NCBI GenBank assembly: GCA_944391815.1 | Contig: CALXUV010000012.1 | Coordinates: 1-52,797 of the forward strand | Direction of reading: 5' to 3' | Origin: an uncultured Clostridia bacterium | Lineage (GTDB): Bacteria; Bacillota; Clostridia; Oscillospirales; CAG-272 | DNA: 52,797 nucleotides | In this document: positions 24,076 to 33,097 of the stretch, piece by piece | Layout: every line of letters begins with the position of its first letter | How positions within the stretch are numbered: position 1 is the first letter of the stretch | Translations under genes and position numbers: made by a program | The notes under the pieces: model-generated | The model's input: only the letters and a program-made list of their open reading frames with translations | The model's database searches: none | What the model was told of the DNA's origin: nothing

Positions 24076-24957
24076 ATGTGGGCAGAAAACAACTGGCAGG
24101 ATTATGAACTGTTGGACGCCAGCGACGGCGAAAGACTGGAAAGATGGGGAAAATATATACTTATCAGACCTGATCCGCAGATAATCTGGAAAGGTATGAA
24201 AAAAAGTCCTTTGTGGAAAAAGGCGGACGCTGTATACAACAGATCAAAGTCCGGAGGCGGAAGCTGGTCCGAAAACAGACTGCCCCAGGACTGGGAAATA
24301 GGCTACAAAGTCGGACTTGAAAGAGACCTGCGTTTTATCATACGTCCGACGGGATTCAAGCATACAGGACTTTTTCCGGAGCAAGCGGTAAACTGGGACA
24401 GACTTTACCGTCTGATAAAGAACAGCGGAAGGGAAGAGGTAAGAGTGCTCAACCTTTTTGCCTATACAGGTGGCGCAACGGTTGCCTGTGCGGCGGCGGG
24501 AGCAAAGGTATGCCATGTGGATGCCTCCAAAGGGATGGTAAATCAGGCAAGGCTCAATATGAAACTGAGCGGACTTGAAAATGCGCCTGTTCGGTACATT
24601 GTTGACGACTGCAAAAAATTCTGCGAACGTGAAATAAAACGCGGAAGCAGATACGACATAATCATAATGGATCCGCCTTCTTACGGCAGAGGACCGGGAG
24701 GCGAGATCTGGAAACTGGAAGAAAATATAAGCGGACTTGTCGAAACAGTGGCGTCGGTGCTGAGCGACAAACCGATGATGTTTCTGCTGAACTCCTATAC
24801 TACCGGACTTTCTGCCGGAACTATGGGTTATCTTCTCGGCAGTATCGTCGGCAAACGTCTGAGCGGTGTTACTTATTCCGACGAAATAGGTCTTAAAGTC
24901 ACCGAGACCGGACGTGTGCTCCCCTGCGGAAGCACGGCGATATGGCAGAGCGAGTAA
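24076..24957 (+). CDS. Class I SAM-dependent methyltransferase, RlmI-like (COG1092-type)
   Basis: A 293-residue methyltransferase. RVLNLFAYTGGATVACAAAGAKVCHVDAS (about 134-162) forms motifs I and II, and IIIMDPPSYGRG (about 196-207) is motif IV with the DPPSY signature of RlmI/RlmK-type rRNA methyltransferases. The N-terminal PUA domain of full-length RlmI is missing. An RNA base-methylation role is inferred; the substrate is unknown. The ribosome binding site is weak (ACGGGTAA). It sits between ruvB and ecfA1, all on the plus strand with gaps near 100 bases, so cotranscription is plausible. Confidence 0.85.
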   Translation: MWAENNWQDYELLDASDGERLERWGKYILIRPDPQIIWKGMKKSPLWKKADAVYNRSKSGGGSWSENRLPQDWEIGYKVGLERDLRFIIRPTGFKHTGLFPEQAVNWDRLYRLIKNSGREEVRVLNLFAYTGGATVACAAAGAKVCHVDASKGMVNQARLNMKLSGLENAPVRYIVDDCKKFCEREIKRGSRYDIIIMDPPSYGRGPGGEIWKLEENISGLVETVASVLSDKPMMFLLNSYTTGLSAGTMGYLLGSIVGKRLSGVTYSDEIGLKVTETGRVLPCGSTAIWQSE

Positions 24958-25015
24958 GTGCAGAATAAATCGTCAGCGGTGACCGGCTTACAGAAAATAA
25001 AGCGGAGAAACGGCA

Positions 25016-25906
25016 ATGGAAAAACCATTTATAAAACTTGAAGATGTGAGTTTTTCGTACGAGAGCGGCGAGGAAGGACCCGTGAAGATGCTCCTGCCGC
25101 CGATACTTAAGCGTATAAACCTTGAGATTGCGAGAGGCAGTTTTGTAGCGATACTGGGACATAACGGAAGCGGCAAATCAACGCTTGCCAAGCTGCTCAA
25201 TCTGATACTTTTCCCGACTGAGGGCAAAATTTATCTTGACGGTAAGGACATTACCGACGAGAATATGACCGAAGATGACGTTTACGTGGTAAGACGGAAA
25301 ATCGGAATGGTTTTTCAGAATCCGGATAACCAGCTTGTGGCGACAGTGGTAGAGGAAGACGTTGCGTTCGGACCGGAAAATCTCGGTGTTGAACCGGCGG
25401 AAATCAGGAGAAGAGTCGACAGGGCTCTTGAAACTGTCGGTATGAGTGAGTTTAAAAAGCATTCTCCGCACCAGCTTTCGGGAGGACAGAAACAGAGAGT
25501 GGCGATAGCGGGAATAATAGCTATGCTTCCGGAGTGTATAGTTTTTGACGAGTCGACCGCGATGCTGGATCCCAAGGGCAGAAAAGAAGTAATGGATACA
25601 ATAGTCAGACTTAACAGAGAAAAGGGAATAACCGTTCTGCATATCACCCACAATATGGAAGAAGCTTTCAGAGCGGACAGAGTTATAGTGATCAGCGACG
25701 GAGAAATAAGTCTTGACGGAACTCCGAGAGAAGTTTTTTCAAATGTTGGAAAGCTGCGTACAGTGGGGCTTGACGTGCCGCAGGTTACCGAGCTTTTGTA
25801 CGAGCTGAAAAGTATGGGGTACGATGAGGTCGACTATACCGAAACGGACGAAGAAAAATGTGCTGAAATGCTTGCCGAAATAATAAAAAGTCAGAAAGGC
25901 CGGTAA
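25016..25906 (+). CDS. ecfA1: EcfA1, energy-coupling factor transporter ATPase
   Basis: One of two ATPases of the energy-coupling factor module that powers uptake of vitamins and metals through various substrate-binding S-components. The 296 residues hold Walker [10 protein letters not shown] (48-56), the Q-loop MVFQNPDNQ, signature LSGGQKQ (154-160) and Walker B CIVFDES (174-180). In this Walker B-adjacent segment the usual DEP reads DES, as in many EcfA1 proteins. It heads ecfA1-ecfA2-ecfT-truA, the standard Firmicute order, although the ribosomal genes that normally flank the set (rplQ, rplM) are absent. The ATG follows GCGGAGAAACGGC. Confidence 0.94.
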   Translation: MEKPFIKLEDVSFSYESGEEGPVKMLLPPILKRINLEIARGSFVAILGHNGSGKSTLAKLLNLILFPTEGKIYLDGKDITDENMTEDDVYVVRRKIGMVFQNPDNQLVATVVEEDVAFGPENLGVEPAEIRRRVDRALETVGMSEFKKHSPHQLSGGQKQRVAIAGIIAMLPECIVFDESTAMLDPKGRKEVMDTIVRLNREKGITVLHITHNMEEAFRADRVIVISDGEISLDGTPREVFSNVGKLRTVGLDVPQVTELLYELKSMGYDEVDYTETDEEKCAEMLAEIIKSQKGR

Positions 25907-25979
25907 AATTTCCGTACCTTACGGGAAAACGGTTGTAAACCAAACGCAGTGACAGGTAAAATAACAGAAGAGTGAAATT

Positions 25980-26849
25980 ATGAATGCGCTTGAACTTAAA
26001 GATATAACATATACTTACAGTAAAAAGACGCCGTTTGAAAGCAAGGCGCTTGACGGTGTAAACGCTTTTTTTGAGCAGGGAAAGGTAAACGGACTTATAG
26101 GTCATACCGGCAGCGGAAAATCGACACTTGTCCAGATGATGAACGGACTTTTAAAGCCCGATATCGGTCAGGTCGTTCTTCTCGGCAAGGATATATGGGA
26201 AGAGCCGAAGAAAATAAGGCAGATAAGATTTCAGTGCGGACTTGTTTTCCAGTATCCGGAATATCAGCTTTTCGAGGAAACCTGCGAAAAGGATATAGCT
26301 TTCGGCCCGAAAAATATGGGACTCAGCGAAGACGAGATAAGGGAGAGGGTAAGAAGTGCCGCTGAGTTTGTCGGACTTGACAGCACGCTGCTGAAAAAAT
26401 CTCCGTTTGAACTTTCCGGCGGACAGAAAAGAAGGGTAGCCCTTGCGGGAGTAATGGCAATGGAGCCGTCGGTGCTGGTGCTTGACGAGCCGGCAGCCGG
26501 ACTTGATCCGATAGGAAGGACCGAAATATTCGGCGGAATACGGGGTTACCAGAGAGCGAAAGGCAATACAGTGATTATAGTCAGCCACAGTATGGAGGAC
26601 GTAGCGGAATACTGCGACAATCTGACGGTGCTGAAAAACGGCAGGGTTTTGCTGTCGGGAAGTACAGGGGAAGTGTTCAGACACGAAAAAGAACTCGTTT
26701 CTTCCGGACTTGGAGTACCTCAGATAACAAGGTTTATGAGACTTCTGAGAGAACGCGGCGTTGAGTGTGCGGATAATATCTATACGGTTGAAGAGGCACT
26801 TCGTGAAGTAAAGAGACTTCTTGAGGAAAGGCGGGGAGAAAATGCTTAA
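25980..26849 (+). CDS. ecfA2: EcfA2, energy-coupling factor transporter ATPase
   Basis: Second ATPase of the ECF module, forming a heterodimer with EcfA1 and binding EcfT. The 289 residues show Walker A GHTGSGKST (41-49), LVFQYPEYQLF, signature LSGGQK (145-150) and Walker B VLVLDEP (165-171), with AGLDPIGR after it. The ribosome binding site GAAGAGTG is moderate. The stop codon overlaps the start of ecfT by 8 bases, so translation of the two is likely coupled. Confidence 0.94.
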   Translation: MNALELKDITYTYSKKTPFESKALDGVNAFFEQGKVNGLIGHTGSGKSTLVQMMNGLLKPDIGQVVLLGKDIWEEPKKIRQIRFQCGLVFQYPEYQLFEETCEKDIAFGPKNMGLSEDEIRERVRSAAEFVGLDSTLLKKSPFELSGGQKRRVALAGVMAMEPSVLVLDEPAAGLDPIGRTEIFGGIRGYQRAKGNTVIIVSHSMEDVAEYCDNLTVLKNGRVLLSGSTGEVFRHEKELVSSGLGVPQITRFMRLLRERGVECADNIYTVEEALREVKRLLEERRGENA

Positions 26850-27669
26850 AGATATAACTCTTGGACAGTTTTTTCCCGGTAAGTCGATTCTTCACAAAGC
26901 CGATCCGAGGATGAAGATAATACTTACACTGCTTTACATCGTGGCGGTTTTTATGTCTTCCTCCATCGTTTCTTACATTGTGACAGTTGCTTTTACAGTT
27001 ATCCTTGCCGTTATAAGCAGGATAAGCGTAAGAGTTATACTCAAAGGACTGAAACCTTTGCTGTTTATTATGCTCTTTACGGCATTTTTCAATATTTTCT
27101 GGACAAAGGGTGAGAGCGAACCTCTTTTTGCCTACGGAATAATAAAGATTTACAAAGAGGGCATAATATTTGCGGTACTTATGATAGTTCGGGTGGCATG
27201 CGTGCTGACGGGAAGCAGTGTTATACTGACGTATACAACTTCTCCGATAGCTCTTACCGACGGACTTGAAAGACTTTTGTCTCCGCTGAAAAAAATAAAG
27301 CTTCCGGTTCACGAATTTTCAATGATGATGACGATAGCGCTCAGATTCATACCGACGCTTATTGAGGAAACCGACAAAATTATGAACGCCCAGAAAGCCA
27401 GAGGCGCAGATTTCAGCTCCGGTGGGCTTATAAAGAGAACAAAGGCACTGCTTCCGGTGCTTATACCACTGTTTGCCTCGTCGTTCAGACGTGCGGGAGA
27501 GCTTGCGACAGCTATGGAATGCCGTTGCTATCGGGGTGATAAGGGCAGAACCAGAATGACTCAGCTGAAATACAAGCCGGTCGACCTTCTTCTGCTTCTG
27601 ATAATGGTGGCTTACGGAGCCGGAGTTGTTCTCTCGAACATATATCTCGGAAATCTGATCGTGCTTTGA
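26842..27669 (+). CDS. ecfT: EcfT, energy-coupling factor transmembrane subunit
   Basis: Membrane scaffold of the ECF transporter, linking the ATPases to substrate-specific S-components. The 275 residues contain five or more membrane helices. Two cytoplasmic coupling motifs are clear: KARG in MNAQKARGADFSSGG (about 181-195) and ECRCYRG (about 226-232). The start at 26842 follows GGCGGGGAGAAA and overlaps the end of ecfA2. No S-component gene lies nearby, which fits a shared (group II) module serving substrate-binding proteins encoded elsewhere. Confidence 0.94.
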   Translation: MLKDITLGQFFPGKSILHKADPRMKIILTLLYIVAVFMSSSIVSYIVTVAFTVILAVISRISVRVILKGLKPLLFIMLFTAFFNIFWTKGESEPLFAYGIIKIYKEGIIFAVLMIVRVACVLTGSSVILTYTTSPIALTDGLERLLSPLKKIKLPVHEFSMMMTIALRFIPTLIEETDKIMNAQKARGADFSSGGLIKRTKALLPVLIPLFASSFRRAGELATAMECRCYRGDKGRTRMTQLKYKPVDLLLLLIMVAYGAGVVLSNIYLGNLIVL

Positions 27670-27689
27670 ATCTTTTCCGGCGGTGAGAT

Positions 27690-28427
27690 ATGAAGATACT
27701 TTTGAAACTGATGTACCTCGGTGAAAATTACTGCGGATGGCAGGTACAGGAAAACGGCAAAACAGTTCAGGGTGAGCTTTGCCGGGCATTCAGAGAGATA
27801 TGCGGAAAGGATGTCAGAGTTACGGGATGTTCGAGAACAGACAGCGGAGTGCATGCAAAAGAGTACTTCTGCACGGCGGAAACAGACGGAATATTCGGAA
27901 TACCCTGCGGAAAACTGCCCCTTGCGGTCAATGCACACCTTGACAGGGATATCAGCGTAAGGTCCGCAAAAGAGGTTCCAAAGGATTTTCACGCAAGATA
28001 TGATGTTAAATATAAAACCTATGAATACGTCATAGACAACGGTGTTACGCACGATCCGTTTCTTGAAAAAAGGAGCTGGCATGTTCCGAAAAAACTCAGC
28101 GAAACCGTTATGGACGAAGCGGCAAAAATTTTTGTGGGGGAGAAAAATTTTGCGGCATTTATGGCGAGCGGAAGCAAAGTCACTGATACAGTGAGACGGA
28201 TAACCGAGGCGTCAGTTCGCAGGGAAGGAGAAAACGTGATATTCCGGGTTACCGGTAACGGGTTTCTTTACAATATGGTCAGAATTATGACCGGAACTCT
28301 TGTCGAGGTCTCGCTCGGCAAAAAAAGCGTAAAGGACATAGCCTCTGCGCTTGACTGCGGGGACAGGAAAAAAGCCGGTATGACGGCACCGGCTGAGGGG
28401 CTTTATCTTGTAAGCGTTGTTTACTGA
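27690..28427 (+). CDS. truA: TruA, tRNA pseudouridine(38-40) synthase
   Basis: Converts uridines 38-40 in the tRNA anticodon arm to pseudouridine. The 245 residues begin MKILLKLMYLGENYCGWQVQ. The catalytic Asp51 sits in GCSRTDSGVHA, and RITGNG-like FRVTGNGFLYNMVRIM is near residues 190-205. The ATG follows GGCGGTGAG. It starts 20 bases after ecfT, keeping the Firmicute ecfA1-ecfA2-ecfT-truA order, and is followed almost at once by the CvpA gene. Confidence 0.96.
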   Translation: MKILLKLMYLGENYCGWQVQENGKTVQGELCRAFREICGKDVRVTGCSRTDSGVHAKEYFCTAETDGIFGIPCGKLPLAVNAHLDRDISVRSAKEVPKDFHARYDVKYKTYEYVIDNGVTHDPFLEKRSWHVPKKLSETVMDEAAKIFVGEKNFAAFMASGSKVTDTVRRITEASVRREGENVIFRVTGNGFLYNMVRIMTGTLVEVSLGKKSVKDIASALDCGDRKKAGMTAPAEGLYLVSVVY

Positions 28428-28437
28428 AGGAGAAAAA

Positions 28438-29181
28438 ATGGGGAATCTGTTTGATGTAATACTTATACTGGCTGTTGTGATTACGATAATAGTGTGTTTT
28501 TGTAAGGGTGTATTCAGAATGCTCAGCCCTTTCAGAAAGATACTTGCCATTTCCTTGGCGTGGATGCTGAAAGACTGCGCACTGATGAGAAACACCGTCG
28601 GTAAAATCATAAACAGCGACGGAATAAAAAACAAGATACAGTCGATAGTCGACGGCGCATTCGCCGAAAAGATAAGTAATGCGACAACTGCCGAGGGCGT
28701 CGAGGTTTCGGAGCGTTTTGACGGACTTTTCGGGTTTGTGGGTAAGATGTTCGGAAATATCAAGGAGTACTGCATAAGTCTTTACGAGCAGCAGTTCGGA
28801 GGAGACCTCTCCGGACAGGTGGAGGATTTTACCTCGGATGTTGTTACCCATATAACCGATTCGATAGTTTCGTTTATTTCTTCGGCGCTTAGCTTTATAA
28901 TACTTTACATCGTTTTTTCTCTGGCTCTTAAAATTCTTCTGAAACTTCTGAACGGTATATTTGATGACGGTGTTCTCGGACTTGTAAGCCGTATTCTCGG
29001 CGGATGCTTCGGAGTGGTGTACGGTTTTTTGCTTGCGTGGATAATCTCGATAGTGCTTGTGCTTATAATTCCGGTTGTAACTCCGATAACTCTTGATACG
29101 ATACTCGGTGGAAACTTAAAAACTGTAGAGTGGTTTTATACGAAATTTTTCCTTTCACAGCTTATCGGTATGAGCATCTGA
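28438..29181 (+). CDS. CvpA family membrane protein
   Basis: A 247-residue membrane protein resembling the CvpA (colicin V production) family. It has an N-terminal helix with FCKGVFRMLSPFRKILA, a variable middle, and three or so helices in the last 110 residues (FISSALSFIILYIVFSLALK; LGGCFGVVYGFLLAWIISIVLVLIIPVV). The precise role of these proteins in Firmicutes is not settled. The start at 28438 follows GAAGGAGAAAAA. It is 10 bases past truA and is the last gene before a terminator, so it closes this operon. Confidence 0.82.
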   Translation: MGNLFDVILILAVVITIIVCFCKGVFRMLSPFRKILAISLAWMLKDCALMRNTVGKIINSDGIKNKIQSIVDGAFAEKISNATTAEGVEVSERFDGLFGFVGKMFGNIKEYCISLYEQQFGGDLSGQVEDFTSDVVTHITDSIVSFISSALSFIILYIVFSLALKILLKLLNGIFDDGVLGLVSRILGGCFGVVYGFLLAWIISIVLVLIIPVVTPITLDTILGGNLKTVEWFYTKFFLSQLIGMSI

Positions 29182-29294
29182 AAACCCCGACCGGTAATGA
29201 AAAAAGAACTCAGTCAGTTCAGGATGAGATTGCTGAGTGTTTTGCTGAGCTTTGACTTATCAATGACTGAAACTTTTATATTAATTTAAAATCA

Positions 29295-29339
29295 AAAAGC
29301 CATTCATCGGAAGCGTTTGTTTCTGACGGATGGCTTTTT
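29295..29339 (+). terminator. Terminator after the CvpA gene
   Basis: AAAAAGCCATTCATC pairs with GACGGATGGCTTTTT, allowing G-U pairs, around a 15-base loop. The 3' arm ends in five T. It may also serve the convergent dipeptidase gene, since the flanks are symmetric. Confidence 0.82.
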
Positions 29340-29421
29340 CTGCTCAGTAAAAATATAAGATAAAATCCGTAAAAAGCGGATTTGTTTTTAACGCACAATC
29401 CTGCGCAGGATTTGAAATATA

Positions 29422-30867
29422 TCAATTTATGCATTCGATGGTTCTGCAAACCGCTGAGTACAGCTTTTCAAGAGAATCGATATTCATTTTCTCGTTTACG
29501 GTGTGGATTGAATACAGATCAGGACCTATTGAAATAATGTCCGGGCTTTTGCCAAGAGCAGTCAGTCGTGAAGAAAAGATACCGCATTCCAGTCCGGCGT
29601 GTACCGACTCGAAAACTGCGGTTTTTCCGTATACTTCAAGGCAGGCTTTTTCAAAAGCACTCTGAAGTGCGCTTCCGCGTCTGTAAGGCCATCCGGGATA
29701 GCTGCTTTCTTTATTCAAAGTACCTCCGAGAAGCGTTGCCGTCGAACTGATAAGGTTTTCGGTGCAGCGGTCTGAAAAGTCGGCGCCGAATCTCGAAAGG
29801 AAAACCATTTCAAAATCTTCGTCGGATATGTTGCCGACTCCGGGATTTATGCTGGCAGACGGCATATCACTGCCGGGGATAATCTCAGTAATCCCGTACG
29901 GAACCAGAGTGAGCGCGGAAATTACTGCATAAGTGCTTTTGAAGGACAGCAGACGGACTTCTTCGTTTTCCGGGTTACAGGATTTAAGCGTTACGCGGAA
30001 ATGTTTCAGGTCGCAGTCTTCAAGTGTCGCTTGAATTGACCTGAAAAGAGAAGTGCTAAGCTCTTTTACCGATCGGATATCGGTATTTTTAAGCAGTTCG
30101 AAAGTTGCATACGCCGAAACCGGTATTACATTGTCTTTTCCTCCGCCGCAGAGCTGAGCGAGCTGCATAGGATAATTTTTATGAATTTCAAAGAGCATAG
30201 TCCCGAGAATTTTCAGAGCGTTTTTTCTGTTTTTTGTAATGTCCACACCGCTGTGTCCGCCGGCAAGCCCGGAAATATTTATTTTATACAGTTTTTCCGC
30301 TTTGCGGGTGCGTTCGACGGGGATCCGGAGCTTATATCTTGATCCGCCTGCACAGCCGATACAAGCGGTGGCGGATTTTTCCGAGTCAAGATTTATTATA
30401 TAATCGGATGAGACAAGAGAGTAGTCGAAATTTTCGGCACCCTGCATACCTGTTTCCTCAGAAGAAGTGAAGAGAAATTCCGTTTGCGGGTGCGATGCCT
30501 CACCGTCTTCCATCAGTCGGAGCATAACCGCTACGCCTCCTCCGTTGTCGGCGCCGAGCGTTGTTGCTTTTGCGCTTACAAATCCGTTTTTTTCGACAAG
30601 AGTGAGAGGATCGGAAGAAAAATCATGTCCTGATTCAGAAGTTTTTTCGCATACCATGTCGGTATGTGCGGCTAAAAGTACAGAGGGCATATTCTGTTTG
30701 TCCTTAGAAGCCGGCTTTCTTACGAAAACGTTATTATGTGAGTCCCGACGGTAAAACAGTCCGTTTTTTTCCGCCGTAGAACAAATAAAGTCCGCTATTT
30801 TTTCTTCATGTCCGCTGGCACGTGGTATAACTGAAATTTCTCTGAAATATTCCATTGTGCTTTTCAT
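29422..30867 (-). CDS. pepD: PepD-like aminoacyl-histidine dipeptidase (M20C)
   Basis: Zinc-dependent cytoplasmic dipeptidase that cleaves Xaa-His and other dipeptides. The 481 residues match the PepD length. Metal and catalytic motifs appear in order: AAHTDMVCEK (His, Asp), LGADNGGGVAVML (Asp), SSEETGMQGA (Glu-Glu) and NLDSEK (Asp), with the dimerisation insert between. A Gly-rich GLAGGHSGVDI supplies the family GGHSG motif, and HAGLECGIF is near the end. The ATG follows CGGAGAAAAAGCT. It is alone on its strand apart from rnhA, 440 bases upstream across a repeat array. Confidence 0.94.
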   Translation of the reverse strand: MKSTMEYFREISVIPRASGHEEKIADFICSTAEKNGLFYRRDSHNNVFVRKPASKDKQNMPSVLLAAHTDMVCEKTSESGHDFSSDPLTLVEKNGFVSAKATTLGADNGGGVAVMLRLMEDGEASHPQTEFLFTSSEETGMQGAENFDYSLVSSDYIINLDSEKSATACIGCAGGSRYKLRIPVERTRKAEKLYKINISGLAGGHSGVDITKNRKNALKILGTMLFEIHKNYPMQLAQLCGGGKDNVIPVSAYATFELLKNTDIRSVKELSTSLFRSIQATLEDCDLKHFRVTLKSCNPENEEVRLLSFKSTYAVISALTLVPYGITEIIPGSDMPSASINPGVGNISDEDFEMVFLSRFGADFSDRCTENLISSTATLLGGTLNKESSYPGWPYRRGSALQSAFEKACLEVYGKTAVFESVHAGLECGIFSSRLTALGKSPDIISIGPDLYSIHTVNEKMNIDSLEKLYSAVCRTIECIN

Positions 30868-30922
30868 AGCTTTTTCTCCGTATTTTTAAAAATAATCAGC
30901 ACTTTCGTTCTTTGTAAAAAAA

Positions 30923-31308
30923 TCATCCGAGAGCATTGTAAATCAAGCGATAAGTCTGTCGCACGTTTTGCAGGGATAGCACGAGCGTCCTTTGACCTGT
31001 TAATCCCGCTTTTTTCCGAATAAAAGTCAGCCAAGAGCCTTATAAAACTCAACGGCAAGTCTGTCGCACCTTTCATTTCGGGGGATCATTGAGTCGGGTA
31101 ATATCACGCATTTTTTGTCAGCTGTAAGTCAGCCAATGACATTGTAAATCAAACGACAAGTGGCAGGGACTGACCTATTAATTCCGTTTTTTGCCGAATA
31201 AAAGTCAACCAAGAGCCTTGTAAATCAAGCGTCAAGCTGTCGCACCTTTTGCAGGGACAGCACGAGCGTCCTTTAACCTATTAATCCCGCTTTTTTGTAA
31301 GCTGAAAG
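30923..31308. repeat. Tandem array derived from the 3' end of rnhA (about 104 bp period)
   Basis: Four degenerate copies of the last codons and stop of rnhA lie directly downstream of the gene. Stop-codon positions of the copies begin at 31205, 31129, 31027 and 30923, against 31309 in the gene. Spacings are 104, 76, 102 and 104 bases; the short one reflects an internal deletion. Bases 31023-31077 are identical to 31305-31359, a 55-base match. Copies alternate between two subtypes, so the 31027 and 30923 pair repeats the 31309 and 31205 pair exactly 282 bases away. Together with a few flanking bases this fills the gap between pepD and rnhA. Confidence 0.92.
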
Positions 31309-31746
31309 TCAGCCAAGAGCCTTATAAAACTCAACGGCAAGTCTGTCGCACCTTTCATTGTAGGGATGCCCCGCATGACCTTTTACCCAGATAAATTCCA
31401 CACGGTGTTTTTCACAAAGCGTAAGGAGCTGATCCCAAAGCTCTGTGTTCAGCGCCGGTTTTCCGTCAGCCTTTTTCCATCCTTTTTTCTTCCAGGACTC
31501 AGCCCACCCTTTTGTCATGGAATCGCATACGTATTTTGAGTCGGTTGTTACCGTTACGCTACACGGTTCTTTAAGTAATTTCAGAGCTTCAATAACGGCG
31601 GTCAGCTCCATTTTGTTGTTTGTCGTATTTTTTTCTCCGCCGGAGATTTCTTTTTCTTTGCCGTTATAAACCAGAACTGCGCCGTAGCCCCCGGGCCCCG
31701 GATTGCCGCTGCAAGCTCCGTCGGTATAAATATCCACATGTTTCAT
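31309..31746 (-). CDS. rnhA: Ribonuclease HI
   Basis: Cuts the RNA strand of RNA-DNA hybrids. The 145 residues contain the four catalytic carboxylates: Asp9 ([11 protein letters not shown]), Glu47 (NNKMELTA), Asp69 (TTDSKYV) and Asp134 (ERCDRLA), plus His124 in [14 protein letters not shown]. It is a single-domain enzyme without the N-terminal hybrid-binding domain. The ATG follows AGGTCTGCT. Degenerate copies of its final 17 codons run downstream as a tandem array, so the true C-terminus (YKALG) was taken from the copy that is in frame with the gene. Confidence 0.96.
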   Translation of the reverse strand: MKHVDIYTDGACSGNPGPGGYGAVLVYNGKEKEISGGEKNTTNNKMELTAVIEALKLLKEPCSVTVTTDSKYVCDSMTKGWAESWKKKGWKKADGKPALNTELWDQLLTLCEKHRVEFIWVKGHAGHPYNERCDRLAVEFYKALG

Positions 31747-31862
31747 AGCAGACCTGCATAAATAGTATTCAGGAAAACTCCGAAAAGTATTCTCCCGTAA
31801 TTATTATAAACTGAGCCATGCAAAAAATCAAGTAGGGTTATAAAAACTTTACACAACATTAC

Positions 31863-31890
31863 TTGACAAAGTATGGCGAATATTTATAAT
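31863..31890 (+). promoter_or_regulatory. Promoter of the operon starting at 31970
   Basis: Perfect TTGACA (31863-31868) and TATAAT (31885-31890) with 16-base spacing lie about 80 bases before the first gene of the plus-strand block. It is divergent to rnhA. Confidence 0.82.
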
Positions 31891-31969
31891 ATTAACTATG
31901 ACAGGCACAGATAAGGAATATTTGCTGTGCGCTGTGCCGCAACGAAATAACCGAAAGGGGAAATCAGTT

Positions 31970-32533
31970 ATGGATTTTTTATGCGAACATGTTGTGGAAA
32001 GAAAAAAAGAGGGTTTTTACAGGTTCAAAAAAACGCTCATACTCCTTGCGTGGATTATTTTTCCGCTGCTTTTTATAGCGGTATGCTTTGGGATAGGAAG
32101 CATAAGTCCTGCGCTTTCCGTATTTAAATTTTCACTGTTCCTTATCCCGCTTTTTGTGTTTCTCGGACTGAAAATCGCTCCGATAAATATGGCGTACGGA
32201 GATGTGAGTTATGAGTATTCGCTCAATTCCGGAACTATGGACTTTTCCAAAATTTACGGGCTGAGATTCAAAAAAGACTGGTTCAGCATAGATCTCACTA
32301 AGGTGGAACGCTGCGCACCGGTAGAGGAAATGACACAAAACGAAAAGGTAAACGGAAATTACCGTAGAGTTTATAAGGCAGTGTCGAGTGATAAAGCGAA
32401 AAACCGGTATTATGCAATTTTCAGAAACGACAAGGATGAACGCTGTATAGCTTATTTTGAAGTAATAAAGAAAAGCCTTAAAATGATAAAGATGTACCAT
32501 ACCGCAACCGTAATGAAAGAATTATCGGAATAA
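31970..32533 (+). CDS. Two-helix membrane protein of unknown function (possibly DUF6106)
   Basis: A 187-residue protein with a basic N-terminus (ERKKEGFYRFKK), two membrane helices (about 22-42 and 49-69) and a soluble domain of about 115 residues. The soluble part, with alternating beta-rich segments (YGDVSYEYSLNSG; LRFKKDWFSIDL), could be a PH-like fold; this is a guess. It resembles a Clostridia-specific family that I believe is DUF6106, recalled without a search. The start at 31970 follows AAGGGGAAATC; the frame is open 24 codons further up without a ribosome binding site. It leads a set with a lipoprotein and alr. Confidence 0.72.
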   Translation: MDFLCEHVVERKKEGFYRFKKTLILLAWIIFPLLFIAVCFGIGSISPALSVFKFSLFLIPLFVFLGLKIAPINMAYGDVSYEYSLNSGTMDFSKIYGLRFKKDWFSIDLTKVERCAPVEEMTQNEKVNGNYRRVYKAVSSDKAKNRYYAIFRNDKDERCIAYFEVIKKSLKMIKMYHTATVMKELSE

Positions 32534-32590
32534 ACATATATCCGGCGTCCGCTTCATAAATTTAATAAAAACAGTTTGCGGAGCGGAATT

Positions 32591-33097
32591 ATGAGAAAAG
32601 CGGCGGTATGTGTTTGTTTATGCATGTTGTTTATTGTGTCCTCCTGCACGGGACAAAGTCCGGACGGCGATCCGTTCTCGGTCTTCAAAGGAAATTTCAA
32701 GGCAGGGATTACAGCCGTGTGCAACGGAAACGAGTCACAGCTGACTTACATAGGCGGAGAAACAAGTGAGATAACCTTTTCAATGCCGAAAGAAATTTCC
32801 GGATTTACTCTTGAAAAAGAACAGGGAAAAATTTTTCTGTCATACGATGGGGTAAAGACTGAAATTCCCGGAGAGTTCGGTATACTGTTAGATATCTGTG
32901 AAAAAGCATTTGGAGCGTCGCCCGATGAAATATCGGAAGTCAGGGCTGAAAAAACCGAAACCGGTACCGTTTCAGTTGTGATTACGGAAAACTGTAAATA
33001 TGTTTTTTGCGAGGACGGAACCCCGGCAAGCGTAGAGGGAAATTTCGGCGGAAAAGTATTTATGCTGACCTTCACCTCGTTTGAGAAGCTGTCATGA
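32591..33097 (+). CDS. Small lipoprotein of unknown function
   Basis: A 168-residue secreted lipoprotein. The signal peptide MRKAAVCVCLCMLFIVSSC ends at the lipid-attached Cys19 (lipobox VSSC). The mature part is a compact, beta-rich domain with ITFSMPKEISGFTL and VVITENCKYVF segments, resembling small DUF lipoproteins of Clostridia; I do not recognise a named family. The start at 32591 follows GGAGCGGA. Its stop codon overlaps the alr ATG by 4 bases (ATGA), so translation is coupled and the product may act at the envelope alongside wall synthesis. Confidence 0.78.
   Translation: MRKAAVCVCLCMLFIVSSCTGQSPDGDPFSVFKGNFKAGITAVCNGNESQLTYIGGETSEITFSMPKEISGFTLEKEQGKIFLSYDGVKTEIPGEFGILLDICEKAFGASPDEISEVRAEKTETGTVSVVITENCKYVFCEDGTPASVEGNFGGKVFMLTFTSFEKLS

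Noticed and set aside
26734-27312. Long antisense frame (192 codons) inside ecfT
   Set aside because: It is a shadow of the membrane-protein gene, with Tyr/Arg/Lys-rich content and no family match.
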